A program made the translations under genes and the position numbers. DNA of 64,000 nucleotides. Source: Campylobacter mucosalis. GTDB taxonomy: Bacteria > Campylobacterota > Campylobacteria > Campylobacterales > Campylobacteraceae. Where the stretch lies: NCBI RefSeq assembly GCF_013372205.1, contig NZ_CP053831.1, positions 372,001-436,000 of the forward strand, written 5' to 3'. The notes below the pieces were generated by a model. The model was not told where the DNA came from and made no database searches. It saw only the letters and a list, made by a program, of their open reading frames with translations. Of the stretch, positions 8,637 to 17,431 are shown piece by piece (position 1 is the stretch's first letter; each line of letters opens with the position of its first letter).

Positions 8637-9705
8637 ACGTCATATTTTGCCCATTTTTTTGCTATATTTTTTAACAAGTATCGCATTTTTAGCGTTTTTT
8701 GGCTATCTTTTTTATGAGCGTGAAAAGGGATTTTTATTAGAAAAAGATAGAATTTTACTTCGGCAAATTAGGCACGATTTTCAAACAAAGCTAAAATTTG
8801 GCTCTTTAACCGATAGTGATTTAAGCGAGTTTAATGCAACGATTAAGCCGATTAAAAAAGGTCATTTTCATATCCAAAACAGCGATATAAACGGGACATT
8901 AAGGCACTTTGTAATTTTTGATAGGTTTCAGGATTTTTTAGTAACTATAACAGTTGACGATTTGTCTTTGAAATTTTATGATTTAAAGGTAAAAATTTTA
9001 CTTGCTCTTTGCGTTATTTTGGGGTTTATTTTGCTGATAGCGTATTTTATTATAAGGCTTTCGTTAAGACCGCTTTATGAAAAGATAGAGTTTTTAAATC
9101 GCTTTTTAAGGGACACTACTCACGAGATAAACACCCCATTAAGTGTCATTTTGATGAGCATTGAGATGTTTGAGGCAAATCCTAAGAAATATCTAAAAAA
9201 TATTAAAACAGCAGCCCTTACGATATCAAATTTGTATGACGATTTGGTTGAATTTAGCTTAAAAAAAGACGAAGTAAAAACTCTTGTGGATTTATCTAGT
9301 TTGATAGATGAGAGATTTGTGTATTTTAGTGATAAGGCAAATCAAAAGGGGCTAAAAATAAGCTCAAATTTGCACAAAGTTAAGATTCTAACGCAAAAAT
9401 TTAAGTTTAGAAAAATAGTAGATAATCTAATCTCAAACGCCATAAAATACTCAGATGAAAATTCCAAAATTACAGCCGTTTTAGATGAAAATAGTTTTAT
9501 GATCTCAAATAGCGGATTTGGTATCAAAAAGGAAAATTTAGCTGAAATTTTCAAACCATATACTCGTTTTGATGAGCAAAATGGCGGTTTTGGGATAGGG
9601 CTTAGCTTGGTTAAAAATTACAGCGATGAGCTTGGTTTTCAAGTAGATGTAAAAAGCGAAAATGGGTTGACAACATTTACTTTATGGTTTAATAAAAATT
9701 TTTAA
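8629..9705 (+). CDS. Sensor histidine kinase
   Basis: Inner-membrane kinase of 358 aa paired with the preceding regulator. Two membrane segments (about 6-27 and 122-145) flank a short periplasmic region of about 95 residues. The HisKA motif [12 protein letters not shown] (His near residue 166) is followed by the N-box [10 protein letters not shown] and the G-box region [18 protein letters not shown], then [11 protein letters not shown]. There is no clear HAMP domain. The compact periplasmic part suggests sensing of envelope state or of the DUF1104 protein rather than a large ligand (inference). Confidence 0.93.
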   Translation: MSKRHILPIFLLYFLTSIAFLAFFGYLFYEREKGFLLEKDRILLRQIRHDFQTKLKFGSLTDSDLSEFNATIKPIKKGHFHIQNSDINGTLRHFVIFDRFQDFLVTITVDDLSLKFYDLKVKILLALCVILGFILLIAYFIIRLSLRPLYEKIEFLNRFLRDTTHEINTPLSVILMSIEMFEANPKKYLKNIKTAALTISNLYDDLVEFSLKKDEVKTLVDLSSLIDERFVYFSDKANQKGLKISSNLHKVKILTQKFKFRKIVDNLISNAIKYSDENSKITAVLDENSFMISNSGFGIKKENLAEIFKPYTRFDEQNGGFGIGLSLVKNYSDELGFQVDVKSENGLTTFTLWFNKNF

Positions 9706-9746
9706 GCATTTTGTTTGTAAAATCGCTAAAAACTAAGAGGAAAAAT

Positions 9747-10574
9747 ATGCAAATTTGGAATGACATTTACAACCACTTTGACCCAGTCGCATTTAAAATT
9801 TTTGGATTTAGTGTTCATTGGTACGGGATAATGTATATTTTAGCGTTGCTTGTGGCACTTGCACTTGCTAAGTATTTTGTTAAAAAAGATAGGCTGCCTA
9901 TAACTGATAAAATGCTTGATAGCTACTTCTTTTGGGTCGAGGTTGGGGTGATTTTGGGTGCCAGGCTTGGCTGGGTGCTTATGTATTCTGGTGACGCTTG
10001 GTTTTACATTACTCAGCCGTGGCAGATTTTTAATCCATTTTACGCGGGAGAATTTGTTGGTATTAGGGGTATGAGCTATCACGGAGCGGTTGTTGGATTT
10101 TTGCTCTCAACGTGGTTGTTTTGTAAAAAATATAGACAGAATTTGTGGCTATATCTTGACCTTTGTGCGATCTCGATTCCGCTTGGTTATGTGTTTGGAC
10201 GGATAGGAAATTTCTTAAACCAGGAGCTTTTTGGACGTGTTACGGACGTGCCTTGGGCGATAAATGTCCTTGGTGCTATGCGTCATCCAAGCCAACTTTA
10301 TGAGGCGTTTTTAGAAGGGTTTGTCGTATTTGTTGTGTTGTTTGTTTATAGAAAATACCAAAAATTTCAAGGTGAGCTAATCTGTCTTTACGCTATGCTT
10401 TATACGTTAGCTAGGTTTGTATGTGAGTTTTTTAGGGAGCCTGACGTTGGTCTTGGATTTATCTTTTTAAATTTCTCAATGGGGCAAATTTTATCCTTTT
10501 TAATGTTTGTGTCAGCTTGTGTCATTTACCTATTTTTGCGTAAATGCAGAGTAAAGATATTTAATAATCATTAA
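9747..10574 (+). CDS. lgt: Prolipoprotein diacylglyceryl transferase
   Basis: Transfers diacylglycerol from phosphatidylglycerol to the lipobox cysteine of prolipoproteins in the inner membrane. The 275-aa protein has about seven membrane helices, the N-terminal HWYGIMY motif, and the Lgt signature [13 protein letters not shown] near residue 150. I chose the ATG at 9747 (preceded by AGAGGAA) over an earlier in-frame codon at 9711. Several candidate lipoproteins in this window (MapA-like, YajG-like, FlgP, the 49-aa lipoprotein) would be its substrates. lgt also precedes frdCAB in C. jejuni. Confidence 0.95.
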   Translation: MQIWNDIYNHFDPVAFKIFGFSVHWYGIMYILALLVALALAKYFVKKDRLPITDKMLDSYFFWVEVGVILGARLGWVLMYSGDAWFYITQPWQIFNPFYAGEFVGIRGMSYHGAVVGFLLSTWLFCKKYRQNLWLYLDLCAISIPLGYVFGRIGNFLNQELFGRVTDVPWAINVLGAMRHPSQLYEAFLEGFVVFVVLFVYRKYQKFQGELICLYAMLYTLARFVCEFFREPDVGLGFIFLNFSMGQILSFLMFVSACVIYLFLRKCRVKIFNNH

Positions 10575-10659
10575 AGTTTTAATTTAGTAAGATTACGCCA
10601 ACAATTTAGATTTTAAGTTTAAGGCTTATCTAAATTTTGAATATTTTGAAGGAGGGCTC

Positions 10660-11364
10660 ATGAGTGAGCTTATAGAAGGTTTCTTAGGTAAAAGGGTCGA
10701 TACTAAAAAGAGCCGATTACCTGCGACTTGGGATAGATGGCAGAGTATCACGGGTTTTATACTAGCCTGTTTTATTTTATGCCACATGGTTTTTACTTCA
10801 ACGATTTTGCTTGGCAAAGACGCATTTAATGCGGTTGTAGGTTTTGCTGAGGCGAAATTTTTATTTGGAGAGGCGACTTGGTGGATAACAAATGTTATCG
10901 CTGCTGTTATTTTTGTTGTGTTTATTACTCACGCGTTTTTGGCGATGAGAAAATTCCCTGCAAATTATAGACAATATAAGATGTTTATAGGTCACAAAAA
11001 TCGCATAAAACATAACGACACTACTCTTTGGTGGTTTCAGTTTTTAACTGGTTTTGCACTATTTTTTGCTGCTAGTGCCCACCTTGTAGATATCGTATTT
11101 GGTGGTCATATAACAGCTGATAACTCTGCTGCAAATTTTAAAACATTAGAATTTTTCTATCTAGCACTTTTAGTATTTATGGTAGTTCACGCTGGTGTGG
11201 GAATGTATCGCCTTTATGTAAAATGGGTAAGCATTGACGGAGCCAATAAACACGAAATGTTTGAGAACAGAAAAAAGGCAAAAGTTGTTGTTTTTGCCGT
11301 ATTTGGAGTCTTGGCTGTAATCGCATTAATTGCTGATTTTGTGTGGATCAGCCTTGGTCATTAA
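10660..11364 (+). CDS. frdC: Fumarate reductase cytochrome b subunit
   Basis: Membrane anchor of the quinol:fumarate reductase, carrying two haems b and the menaquinol site. The 234-aa length and five hydrophobic helices match the Wolinella-type FrdC. Histidines expected as haem ligands are seen in helices (CHMVF, THAFLAM, SAHLVDI, VVHAGVG). A strong ribosome-binding site AAGGAGGG precedes the ATG. It is first in frdC-frdA-frdB, the usual epsilonproteobacterial order. Confidence 0.95.
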   Translation: MSELIEGFLGKRVDTKKSRLPATWDRWQSITGFILACFILCHMVFTSTILLGKDAFNAVVGFAEAKFLFGEATWWITNVIAAVIFVVFITHAFLAMRKFPANYRQYKMFIGHKNRIKHNDTTLWWFQFLTGFALFFAASAHLVDIVFGGHITADNSAANFKTLEFFYLALLVFMVVHAGVGMYRLYVKWVSIDGANKHEMFENRKKAKVVVFAVFGVLAVIALIADFVWISLGH

Positions 11365-11381
11365 TGGATAGGAGCTAAAAG

Positions 11382-13370
11382 ATGAATGTAAAATATTGTG
11401 ACGCATTAGTTATAGGTGGTGGTTTGGCTGGTCTTAGAGCTGCTGTTGCGGCTGGAGAGAAGGGGCTAAGTACTATAGTTTTAAGTTTAATACCTGTAAA
11501 AAGAAGCCACTCAGCAGCCGCACAAGGTGGTATGCAAGCAAGTCTTGGTAACTCAAAGATGAGTGAGGGCGATAATGAGGATGTGCATTTTGCCGATACT
11601 GTAAAGGGTAGCGACTGGGGTTGTGATCAAAACGTTGCTAGAATGTTTTGTCAAACAGCACCAAAAGCGATTCGTGAGCTTGCTGCTTGGGGTGTGCCTT
11701 GGACTAGGATTACAAAGGGTGAAAGAAGTGCTATTATCAATGCTCAAAAGACAACTATCGTTGAAAAAGAAGAGGTTCACGGACTTATTCACTCACGTGA
11801 CTTTGGTGGTACTAAAAAGTGGAGAACCTGCTACACAGCAGACGCTACTGGACACACAATGCTTTTTGCAGTTGCAAACGAAGCACTAAAGCACAACGTT
11901 GATATCCACGATAGAAAAGAAGCCATAGCTTTAATCCACGAAAATAACCGCTGTTATGGTGCTATTGTTCGTGATTTAGTAACTGGCGAGATCACTGCTT
12001 ATGTTTCAAAAGGAACACTTATAGCAACTGGTGGTTATGGTAGAGTTTATAAGCACACTACAAACGCGGTTGTTTGCGAAGGTATCGGTGCTGCGATAGC
12101 TCTTGAAACAGGAGTAGCACAACTTGGCAATATGGAAGCTGTTCAGTTTCATCCAACTCCAATCGTTCCAAGCGGAATTTTACTAACTGAGGGTTGCCGT
12201 GGGGATGGTGGAATTTTACGTGACGTAGATGGCTATCGCTTTATGCCTGATTATGAGCCAGAGAAAAAAGAACTAGCAAGTCGTGACGTCGTAAGTCGCC
12301 GTATAATGGAGCATATTAGAAACGGCAAAGGCGTAAAAAGCCCTTATGGTGAGCATGTTTGGCTTGACATCTCAATTTTGGGTCGTGAGCATATCGAGAA
12401 AAACCTACGTGACGTTCAAGAAATTTGCCAAATTTTTAACGGCATCGATCCAGCTGATGAGGGTCCAAAGGGTTGGGCACCAATTCTACCAATGCAACAC
12501 TACTCAATGGGTGGCATAAAAACAAAAGCAACTGGCGAAAGCCCAACGTTAGCGGGTCTATTTAGTGCTGGTGAGGCTGCTTGTTGGGATATGCACGGCT
12601 TTAACAGACTTGGCGGAAACTCAGTTTCTGAAACTGTTGTTGCTGGTATGATTGTTGGCGATTATTTTGCTGATTATTGTGCAAATCACGAGATAGAGAT
12701 AAAAACAGATAAGATACAAAAATTTGTTGATAAAGAAGTAAATTATATGAACGAGCTACTTAATAAGAGCGGAACATATAATGTATTTGAGATCAAAAAT
12801 CGTATGAAAGATATAATGTGGGAGCACGTTGCTATCTTTAGAACTGGCGAAGGTCTAGAAAAAGCTGTAAAAGAGCTTGAAGAGCTTTATAAACACTCAC
12901 TAGATGTTAAAGTAACAAATAAAACATTATTTGGCAACCCAGAGCTTGAAGAGGCTTATAGAGTGCCAAAAATGCTAAAATTAGCACTTTGTATAGCTTA
13001 TGGTGCGTTACTTAGAACTGAAAGCCGTGGTGCTCACTACCGCGAGGATTATACAAAACGTGATGACCTAAACTGGCTAAATAGAACACTAACAAGCTGG
13101 AGTGAAGGTGCTACGATGCCGACTGTTACATATGAACCGCTTGATATAATGAAGATGGAAATTCCACCTGCGTTCCGTGGTTATGGCGCAAAAGGAAATA
13201 TTATCGAGCACCCTGATAGTGCTGTTCGCCAGGCACAAGTTGATGAAATTCGTGCAAAAATGGAAGCTGAGGGCAAAGGTAGATATGAGATTCAAAATGC
13301 ACTAATGCCTTATGAACTTCAAGAAAAATATAAAGCACCAAATGAAAGAGCAGGTATAGGATATGAGTAG
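11382..13370 (+). CDS. frdA: Fumarate reductase flavoprotein subunit
   Basis: Catalytic subunit reducing fumarate to succinate on the cytoplasmic face of the membrane during anaerobic respiration. It is 662 aa. The N-terminal FAD fold [17 protein letters not shown] is followed by [14 protein letters not shown], which contains the histidine that binds FAD covalently. The active-site region and the HxxxGG pattern ([12 protein letters not shown]) are visible, as is the C-terminal [15 protein letters not shown]. The gene overlaps frdB by 8 nt. No TAT leader is present, which fits a cytoplasm-facing FrdA rather than the periplasmic MfrA type. Confidence 0.97.
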   Translation: MNVKYCDALVIGGGLAGLRAAVAAGEKGLSTIVLSLIPVKRSHSAAAQGGMQASLGNSKMSEGDNEDVHFADTVKGSDWGCDQNVARMFCQTAPKAIRELAAWGVPWTRITKGERSAIINAQKTTIVEKEEVHGLIHSRDFGGTKKWRTCYTADATGHTMLFAVANEALKHNVDIHDRKEAIALIHENNRCYGAIVRDLVTGEITAYVSKGTLIATGGYGRVYKHTTNAVVCEGIGAAIALETGVAQLGNMEAVQFHPTPIVPSGILLTEGCRGDGGILRDVDGYRFMPDYEPEKKELASRDVVSRRIMEHIRNGKGVKSPYGEHVWLDISILGREHIEKNLRDVQEICQIFNGIDPADEGPKGWAPILPMQHYSMGGIKTKATGESPTLAGLFSAGEAACWDMHGFNRLGGNSVSETVVAGMIVGDYFADYCANHEIEIKTDKIQKFVDKEVNYMNELLNKSGTYNVFEIKNRMKDIMWEHVAIFRTGEGLEKAVKELEELYKHSLDVKVTNKTLFGNPELEEAYRVPKMLKLALCIAYGALLRTESRGAHYREDYTKRDDLNWLNRTLTSWSEGATMPTVTYEPLDIMKMEIPPAFRGYGAKGNIIEHPDSAVRQAQVDEIRAKMEAEGKGRYEIQNALMPYELQEKYKAPNERAGIGYE

Positions 13371-14082
13371 AAAAATAACCATAAGAGCGTTTAAATATAA
13401 CCCGCTCTCTAAAATTTCAAAACCGCATTTTGCAAGCTATGAGCTTGAAGAAACTCCGGGAATGTCCCTTTTTATCGCACTTAACGTGATAAGAGAGAAG
13501 TTTGACCCTGATCTTAGCTTTGACTTTGTTTGTAGAGCTGGAATTTGCGGAAGTTGTGGTATGTTAGTTAATGGAACACCAAAACTAGCTTGTAGAACAC
13601 TTACAAAAGACTATGAAAGTGGCGTTATAGAGCTTATGCCGTTGCCAGTGTTTAAGCTATTAAAAGACTTAAGCGTTGATACTGGAAACTGGATGAATGC
13701 TATGAGTAAGCGTGTTGAGAGCTGGATACATACAGATCACGAGCCAGAAATAGCTAAACTTGAAGAGAAAGTTGAGCCAGAAATTGCCCAAGAGGTATTT
13801 GAGCTTGATAGATGTATAGAGTGCGGTATCTGCGTAGCTGCGTGTGGAACTGCGATAATGCGTCCTGATTTTATCGGTGCTGTTGGCTTAAACCGCGTTG
13901 CTAGGTTTAAAATAGACGCACTTGATAAGAGAACAGATGAAGATTTTTACGAGCTTATCGGAGATGATGACGGTGTGTTTGGTTGTATGAGCTTACTTGC
14001 TTGTGAAGACAACTGTCCAAAACACCTACCACTTCAAAGTCGCATAGCCTATATGCGTAGAAAGATGGCTGTAATAAAGTAA
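13363..14082 (+). CDS. frdB: Fumarate reductase iron-sulfur subunit
   Basis: Electron-transfer subunit of 239 aa linking FrdC haems to FrdA flavin. The 2Fe-2S ligands are in [10 protein letters not shown] with a later cysteine at LACRT. The C-terminal part has [12 protein letters not shown] and [14 protein letters not shown] for the 4Fe-4S and 3Fe-4S clusters. It ends the frdCAB operon before a strong terminator. Confidence 0.97.
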   Translation: MSRKITIRAFKYNPLSKISKPHFASYELEETPGMSLFIALNVIREKFDPDLSFDFVCRAGICGSCGMLVNGTPKLACRTLTKDYESGVIELMPLPVFKLLKDLSVDTGNWMNAMSKRVESWIHTDHEPEIAKLEEKVEPEIAQEVFELDRCIECGICVAACGTAIMRPDFIGAVGLNRVARFKIDALDKRTDEDFYELIGDDDGVFGCMSLLACEDNCPKHLPLQSRIAYMRRKMAVIK

Positions 14083-14104
14083 AAATGGAGCAACGCTCCA
14101 ACTC

Positions 14105-14130
14105 ATAACCCAGCTTATTTGCTGGGTTAT
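14105..14130. terminator. Bidirectional terminator after frdB
   Basis: A perfect 10-bp stem (14105-14114 with 14121-14130) has loop TTATTT and is followed by T-rich sequence. A smaller hairpin TGGAGC-AAC-GCTCCA at 14086-14100 precedes it. The stop codon of the convergent gene lies inside the stem, so it serves both directions. Confidence 0.85.
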
Positions 14131-14906
14131 TTTATAAAAAATTCCCTTGCATACTTTGCGTCATTATAAAGTTCTATTCCAAATTTATCTCTCCCGTATG
14201 TTTTAAAAATTTCTTGAGATTTTTTATCAGCTAAAAAGTCTATGAAATTTTCTGCTATTTTTGGAGCGTCTATTCTGCACATCGTGGCATATACATTTAC
14301 TAAAATTTTATCGCCAGAAAATAAAATTTCACTATTTTTTAACTCATTTTTTATCGTGTAATAAGTACTTGAATCGCTCATAAAATAGCCATTCGTATCA
14401 TCTGCTCTTTTTAGAGTAGCTATCATAAAGTCGCGATTTTGCACATACCAGCTACCACTTGGCTTGATACCAGCTTTTTGCCATATATCAAGCTCTTTTA
14501 TGTGTGTTCCGCTGCCATCAGACCTTGTGTAAAATAGTGCATTGGCTTTTGCTATTTTACTGTAAGCTTCTGTGGCGGTTTTTGCGGTTTTTATACCTGC
14601 TGGATCATCTTTTGGCCCAATGATAAAAAACTCATTTGAACCAATAAGTGTGCGTTTTTTTGCTATGCCTTGCTTGATTAAGGTCTTTTCTAAAAGCGGT
14701 GAATGCGTCATCGTGACATCAACTTTATTTTCTTTTAAAAGCTCGAGTCCATCGCTACTACCAGCTTTTATCCAGCATATTTTACTATCGTTTAAAGAGT
14801 TAAATACTTCACTTAATTTTTTTAAAAGCCCAAGTTCGCCAGGACTTCCTGTGGCAACCCTTAAAATTTCAGCCCCATCGCCGTAAATTTCAGTATATTT
14901 TTGCAT
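14127..14906 (-). CDS. TupA-like substrate-binding protein without a signal peptide
   Basis: A 259-aa periplasmic-binding-protein-fold protein related to tungstate-binding TupA. Matching elements include RVATGSPGELGLLKKL for the first anion loop, VDVTMTHSPLLEK, and TRSDGSGTHIKELDIW, which aligns with SRGDKSGTDNKEKGLW of TupA in this window. The ATG at 14906 has AAGGGGA upstream and no export signal follows; the in-frame extension upstream is not a convincing leader either. It has no transporter genes beside it, so it may be a cytoplasmic oxyanion-binding protein (inference). It is divergent from yceI. Confidence 0.75.
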   Translation of the reverse strand: MQKYTEIYGDGAEILRVATGSPGELGLLKKLSEVFNSLNDSKICWIKAGSSDGLELLKENKVDVTMTHSPLLEKTLIKQGIAKKRTLIGSNEFFIIGPKDDPAGIKTAKTATEAYSKIAKANALFYTRSDGSGTHIKELDIWQKAGIKPSGSWYVQNRDFMIATLKRADDTNGYFMSDSSTYYTIKNELKNSEILFSGDKILVNVYATMCRIDAPKIAENFIDFLADKKSQEIFKTYGRDKFGIELYNDAKYAREFFIK

Positions 14907-14992
14907 AAAATCCCCTTTAAATTTTTCATATTTTACCCTATTATTTAAAAAATCATTAATCAAAATTTTAAAAATTATTTTCAAAAACATAT

Positions 14993-14998
14993 TACAAT
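14993..14998 (+). promoter_or_regulatory. -10 element of yceI
   Basis: TACAAT at 14993-14998 lies 26 nt upstream of the yceI ATG in an AT-rich divergent intergenic region (14907-15024). Confidence 0.45.
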
Positions 14999-15024
14999 CA
15001 CAGAAATTTTTAAAAAGGAAAAAA

Positions 15025-15588
15025 ATGAATAAAATAATCACATCTAGTTTAATGGCTCTAGCTATAATAGGCTCAGCACAAGCAGCTGAATACACACTTG
15101 ATAAGGCACACTCAAGTGTAAATTTTAGAATCAAACATATGGGTATAAGTAGTGTAAATGGTAAATTTGATAACTTTGATGCTAATATCGATGCACAAAA
15201 CGGCACTATAAAAAGCCTAACAGCTATCATAAAAACCGCTTCTGTAGATACAGATAATGAAAAAAGAGATGAGCATTTAAGATCGGCTGACTTCTTTGAT
15301 GTTGCTAAATTTGATGATATGAAATTTCAGATGAACGAGTTTAAAAAAGACGGCGATGACGCTAAGGTTTATGGCACTCTTACGATTAAGGGTGTTAGTA
15401 AGCCTGTGAAGTTAGACTACGAATTTGGCGGTGCTAAAAAAGATGATAATGGCAAAGAGCGTATAGGGTTTAACCTAGAGGGCAAGATAAAAAGAAGCGA
15501 CTTTGGCTTTGCTGATAGCTTTACAAGCAATGCTATGTTAGGCGATGATGTTAAGATAAATATCGATGTAGAGGCAGTTTCTAAGTAG
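15025..15588 (+). CDS. yceI: YceI-family periplasmic protein
   Basis: Exported lipocalin-like beta-barrel of the YceI family, which binds polyisoprenoid lipids such as quinone precursors. The 187-aa protein has a signal peptide (MNKIITSSLMALAIIGSAQA), then the family pattern YTLDKAHSSVNFRIKHMG, followed by SVDTDNEKRDEHLRSADFFD near residues 73-92 and a C-terminal RSDFGF. A ribosome-binding site AAAAGGAA precedes the ATG. A short GGGTGC/GCACCC hairpin (15588-15605) directly overlaps the stop codon. Confidence 0.92.
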   Translation: MNKIITSSLMALAIIGSAQAAEYTLDKAHSSVNFRIKHMGISSVNGKFDNFDANIDAQNGTIKSLTAIIKTASVDTDNEKRDEHLRSADFFDVAKFDDMKFQMNEFKKDGDDAKVYGTLTIKGVSKPVKLDYEFGGAKKDDNGKERIGFNLEGKIKRSDFGFADSFTSNAMLGDDVKINIDVEAVSK

Positions 15589-15592
15589 GGTG

Positions 15593-17431
15593 CTATTTTG
15601 CACCCAAAATTTTAATCTCCAATAATGCACGACTTTTTTCTTTTTGTGCTTGCTTTAACTTGCTTAAAATTTCTATTTTTTGAGTTGCTAGTTGCCTAAA
15701 TTCATTTTTTAACTCATTTGAAATTTTATTTAAAAATGATGTGTTTGAGAGTATTTCGTTTTCAAATTCGTATAAATTTAAAGATGTCAAAACACGCTCA
15801 AAAACCTCCTTTTGACTTGGTATAAATAGCGAAAATCCCAAAGGATCTTTCTCGTAAGACGCCCTTGCGATATCTATTTTGTCTTTTAAAAAATATACGG
15901 CTATTTTTATGGCGTTTTCATAATTTGCAGCCACTTTTAAATTTAATTTTTCAAAAAACAAAGAGAGCTTTTGAATTTTGCTAAATTTCACATTTTCAAA
16001 ATCCCTTAAAAACATCTCATAAACCTCTTTAGCATAGGTTCTAATCGCTGCAAACTCGACATCAGAGTGGATCTCGCACTCCTTTCTAACGCCTTCAAAC
16101 TGAGCCTTGTAAATCATAAAATCACTCTCAAGTGTAGTATAAATTTCATCCAATCCAGCCTTGAGTTCATCTTCTAAATTTTTTAAATCCAGCCTATAAG
16201 CTCTAAAAATTTTAGCAAGTTTTATGTCGTTATATATGAGTTTTGAGAAAATTTCATCAGTATCAAAACCTATTATCTCATACTCTGTGCGTTTGAAATT
16301 TTCGCCTTTTATGAGAGATTTTTGGTGAGTGTATCTGCTCATTTTTATGGGCCTAAAGCTTAGAAGTATCTCATCTGCTATAAGTTTTGCGGTCTGTTTT
16401 ATTTGATTAAACGCTAGTTCTATTTTTGGATTAAAGTTCGCTTTAAAAGCTTCTACACGCTCATCTAGTTTGTTTTGAAAATTTAAAATTATTTGGTTTG
16501 CCATTTCATAAATGCTAAAAAAATACTCATACTCAAGCACCAACTCATCTTTTATCTTTTGGCACTTTTGTATTACAAAATTTTCTTTTATCTTTTCATC
16601 GGCAAATTTTTCTATACACTCAAGAATGGCGTTAAAATTTGAGGTTTGTAGTAAATTTGCGTCATTATCTTGCATGGCTTTGCAGGCTTGTTTGGCTGAT
16701 ATCGCGATGATGTCTAAAAACTGATCGCCAAATGTAGTCTTTGCGTGAGATAAGACATTTTGTAGCTCTTGCTCATTTAGCTTATCTTTTTGGTTTAATA
16801 CACAAATAGCACTTTTTTGTTTATCTTTTAAAAACTCAGTTATGTCAGATAGCTCACTAGCTCTTGCGGCGTTGTCTATTAGGCTTAGCCAAATCACGGC
16901 ACAAACATCGTCTATAACGCCTTTAGTAACTTGTGTATCGGCATTTGATAGCGAGTTTAAGCCCGGTGTATCGATGAAATTTATACGCTTTAAAATCGGC
17001 AAAGGTGCGTATATACAAATCTCTTTGATGTCATCCGTAAATATGCGTTGATCAACAAATTTACCTATCTCGCTTATGTCTAAGCTAAGCTCCCTGCCAT
17101 TTTGATAATCAACCCTTAATGAGTAGTTTGGGGCATACTTTATGTGCGTTAGTTTAGCGGTCACCGGAGTAACTCCAGTTGGCAGTATATCGCGTGAGAG
17201 CAGGGCATTTAGAAAGGTTGATTTACCACTTGAAAATTGCCCTATGATAGCCACTTGCACAGGCTCACAGATAAAAAGATCTAGCTTTTTTAGGTTATTA
17301 ATAAGCTCTACGCTTGGCTTATTACTAGGTTCTAAAAGCTCATTTTCAAATTTTTTAAACCTGCCGTAAAAATCGTCTGAAAAAATTTTAAAATACTTTG
17401 CTTTGTAGGCATTTATGAATTTATTAAGCAT
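15593..17431 (-). CDS. Dynamin-like GTPase, shorter partner
   Basis: A 612-aa bacterial dynamin-like protein. The GTPase has G1 GQFSSGKST near residue 65, G3 DTPGLNSL, and G4 NQKD in the CVLNQKDKLNE segment. The rest is long helical stalk with a hydrophobic stretch near residues 495-540. It overlaps the larger dynamin-like gene by 8 nt. The pair matches the C. jejuni Cj0411/Cj0412 proteins, which are described as forming a hetero-oligomer that tethers membranes; this one looks like the Cj0412 (DLP2) partner by length and order. Confidence 0.88.
   Translation of the reverse strand: MLNKFINAYKAKYFKIFSDDFYGRFKKFENELLEPSNKPSVELINNLKKLDLFICEPVQVAIIGQFSSGKSTFLNALLSRDILPTGVTPVTAKLTHIKYAPNYSLRVDYQNGRELSLDISEIGKFVDQRIFTDDIKEICIYAPLPILKRINFIDTPGLNSLSNADTQVTKGVIDDVCAVIWLSLIDNAARASELSDITEFLKDKQKSAICVLNQKDKLNEQELQNVLSHAKTTFGDQFLDIIAISAKQACKAMQDNDANLLQTSNFNAILECIEKFADEKIKENFVIQKCQKIKDELVLEYEYFFSIYEMANQIILNFQNKLDERVEAFKANFNPKIELAFNQIKQTAKLIADEILLSFRPIKMSRYTHQKSLIKGENFKRTEYEIIGFDTDEIFSKLIYNDIKLAKIFRAYRLDLKNLEDELKAGLDEIYTTLESDFMIYKAQFEGVRKECEIHSDVEFAAIRTYAKEVYEMFLRDFENVKFSKIQKLSLFFEKLNLKVAANYENAIKIAVYFLKDKIDIARASYEKDPLGFSLFIPSQKEVFERVLTSLNLYEFENEILSNTSFLNKISNELKNEFRQLATQKIEILSKLKQAQKEKSRALLEIKILGAK

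Noticed and set aside
14127-15230. Longer version of the TupA-like gene with a 108-residue N-terminal extension
   Set aside because: The extension overlaps the yceI promoter and 5' end, lacks a leader-peptide pattern, and a good ribosome-binding site precedes ATG 14906.
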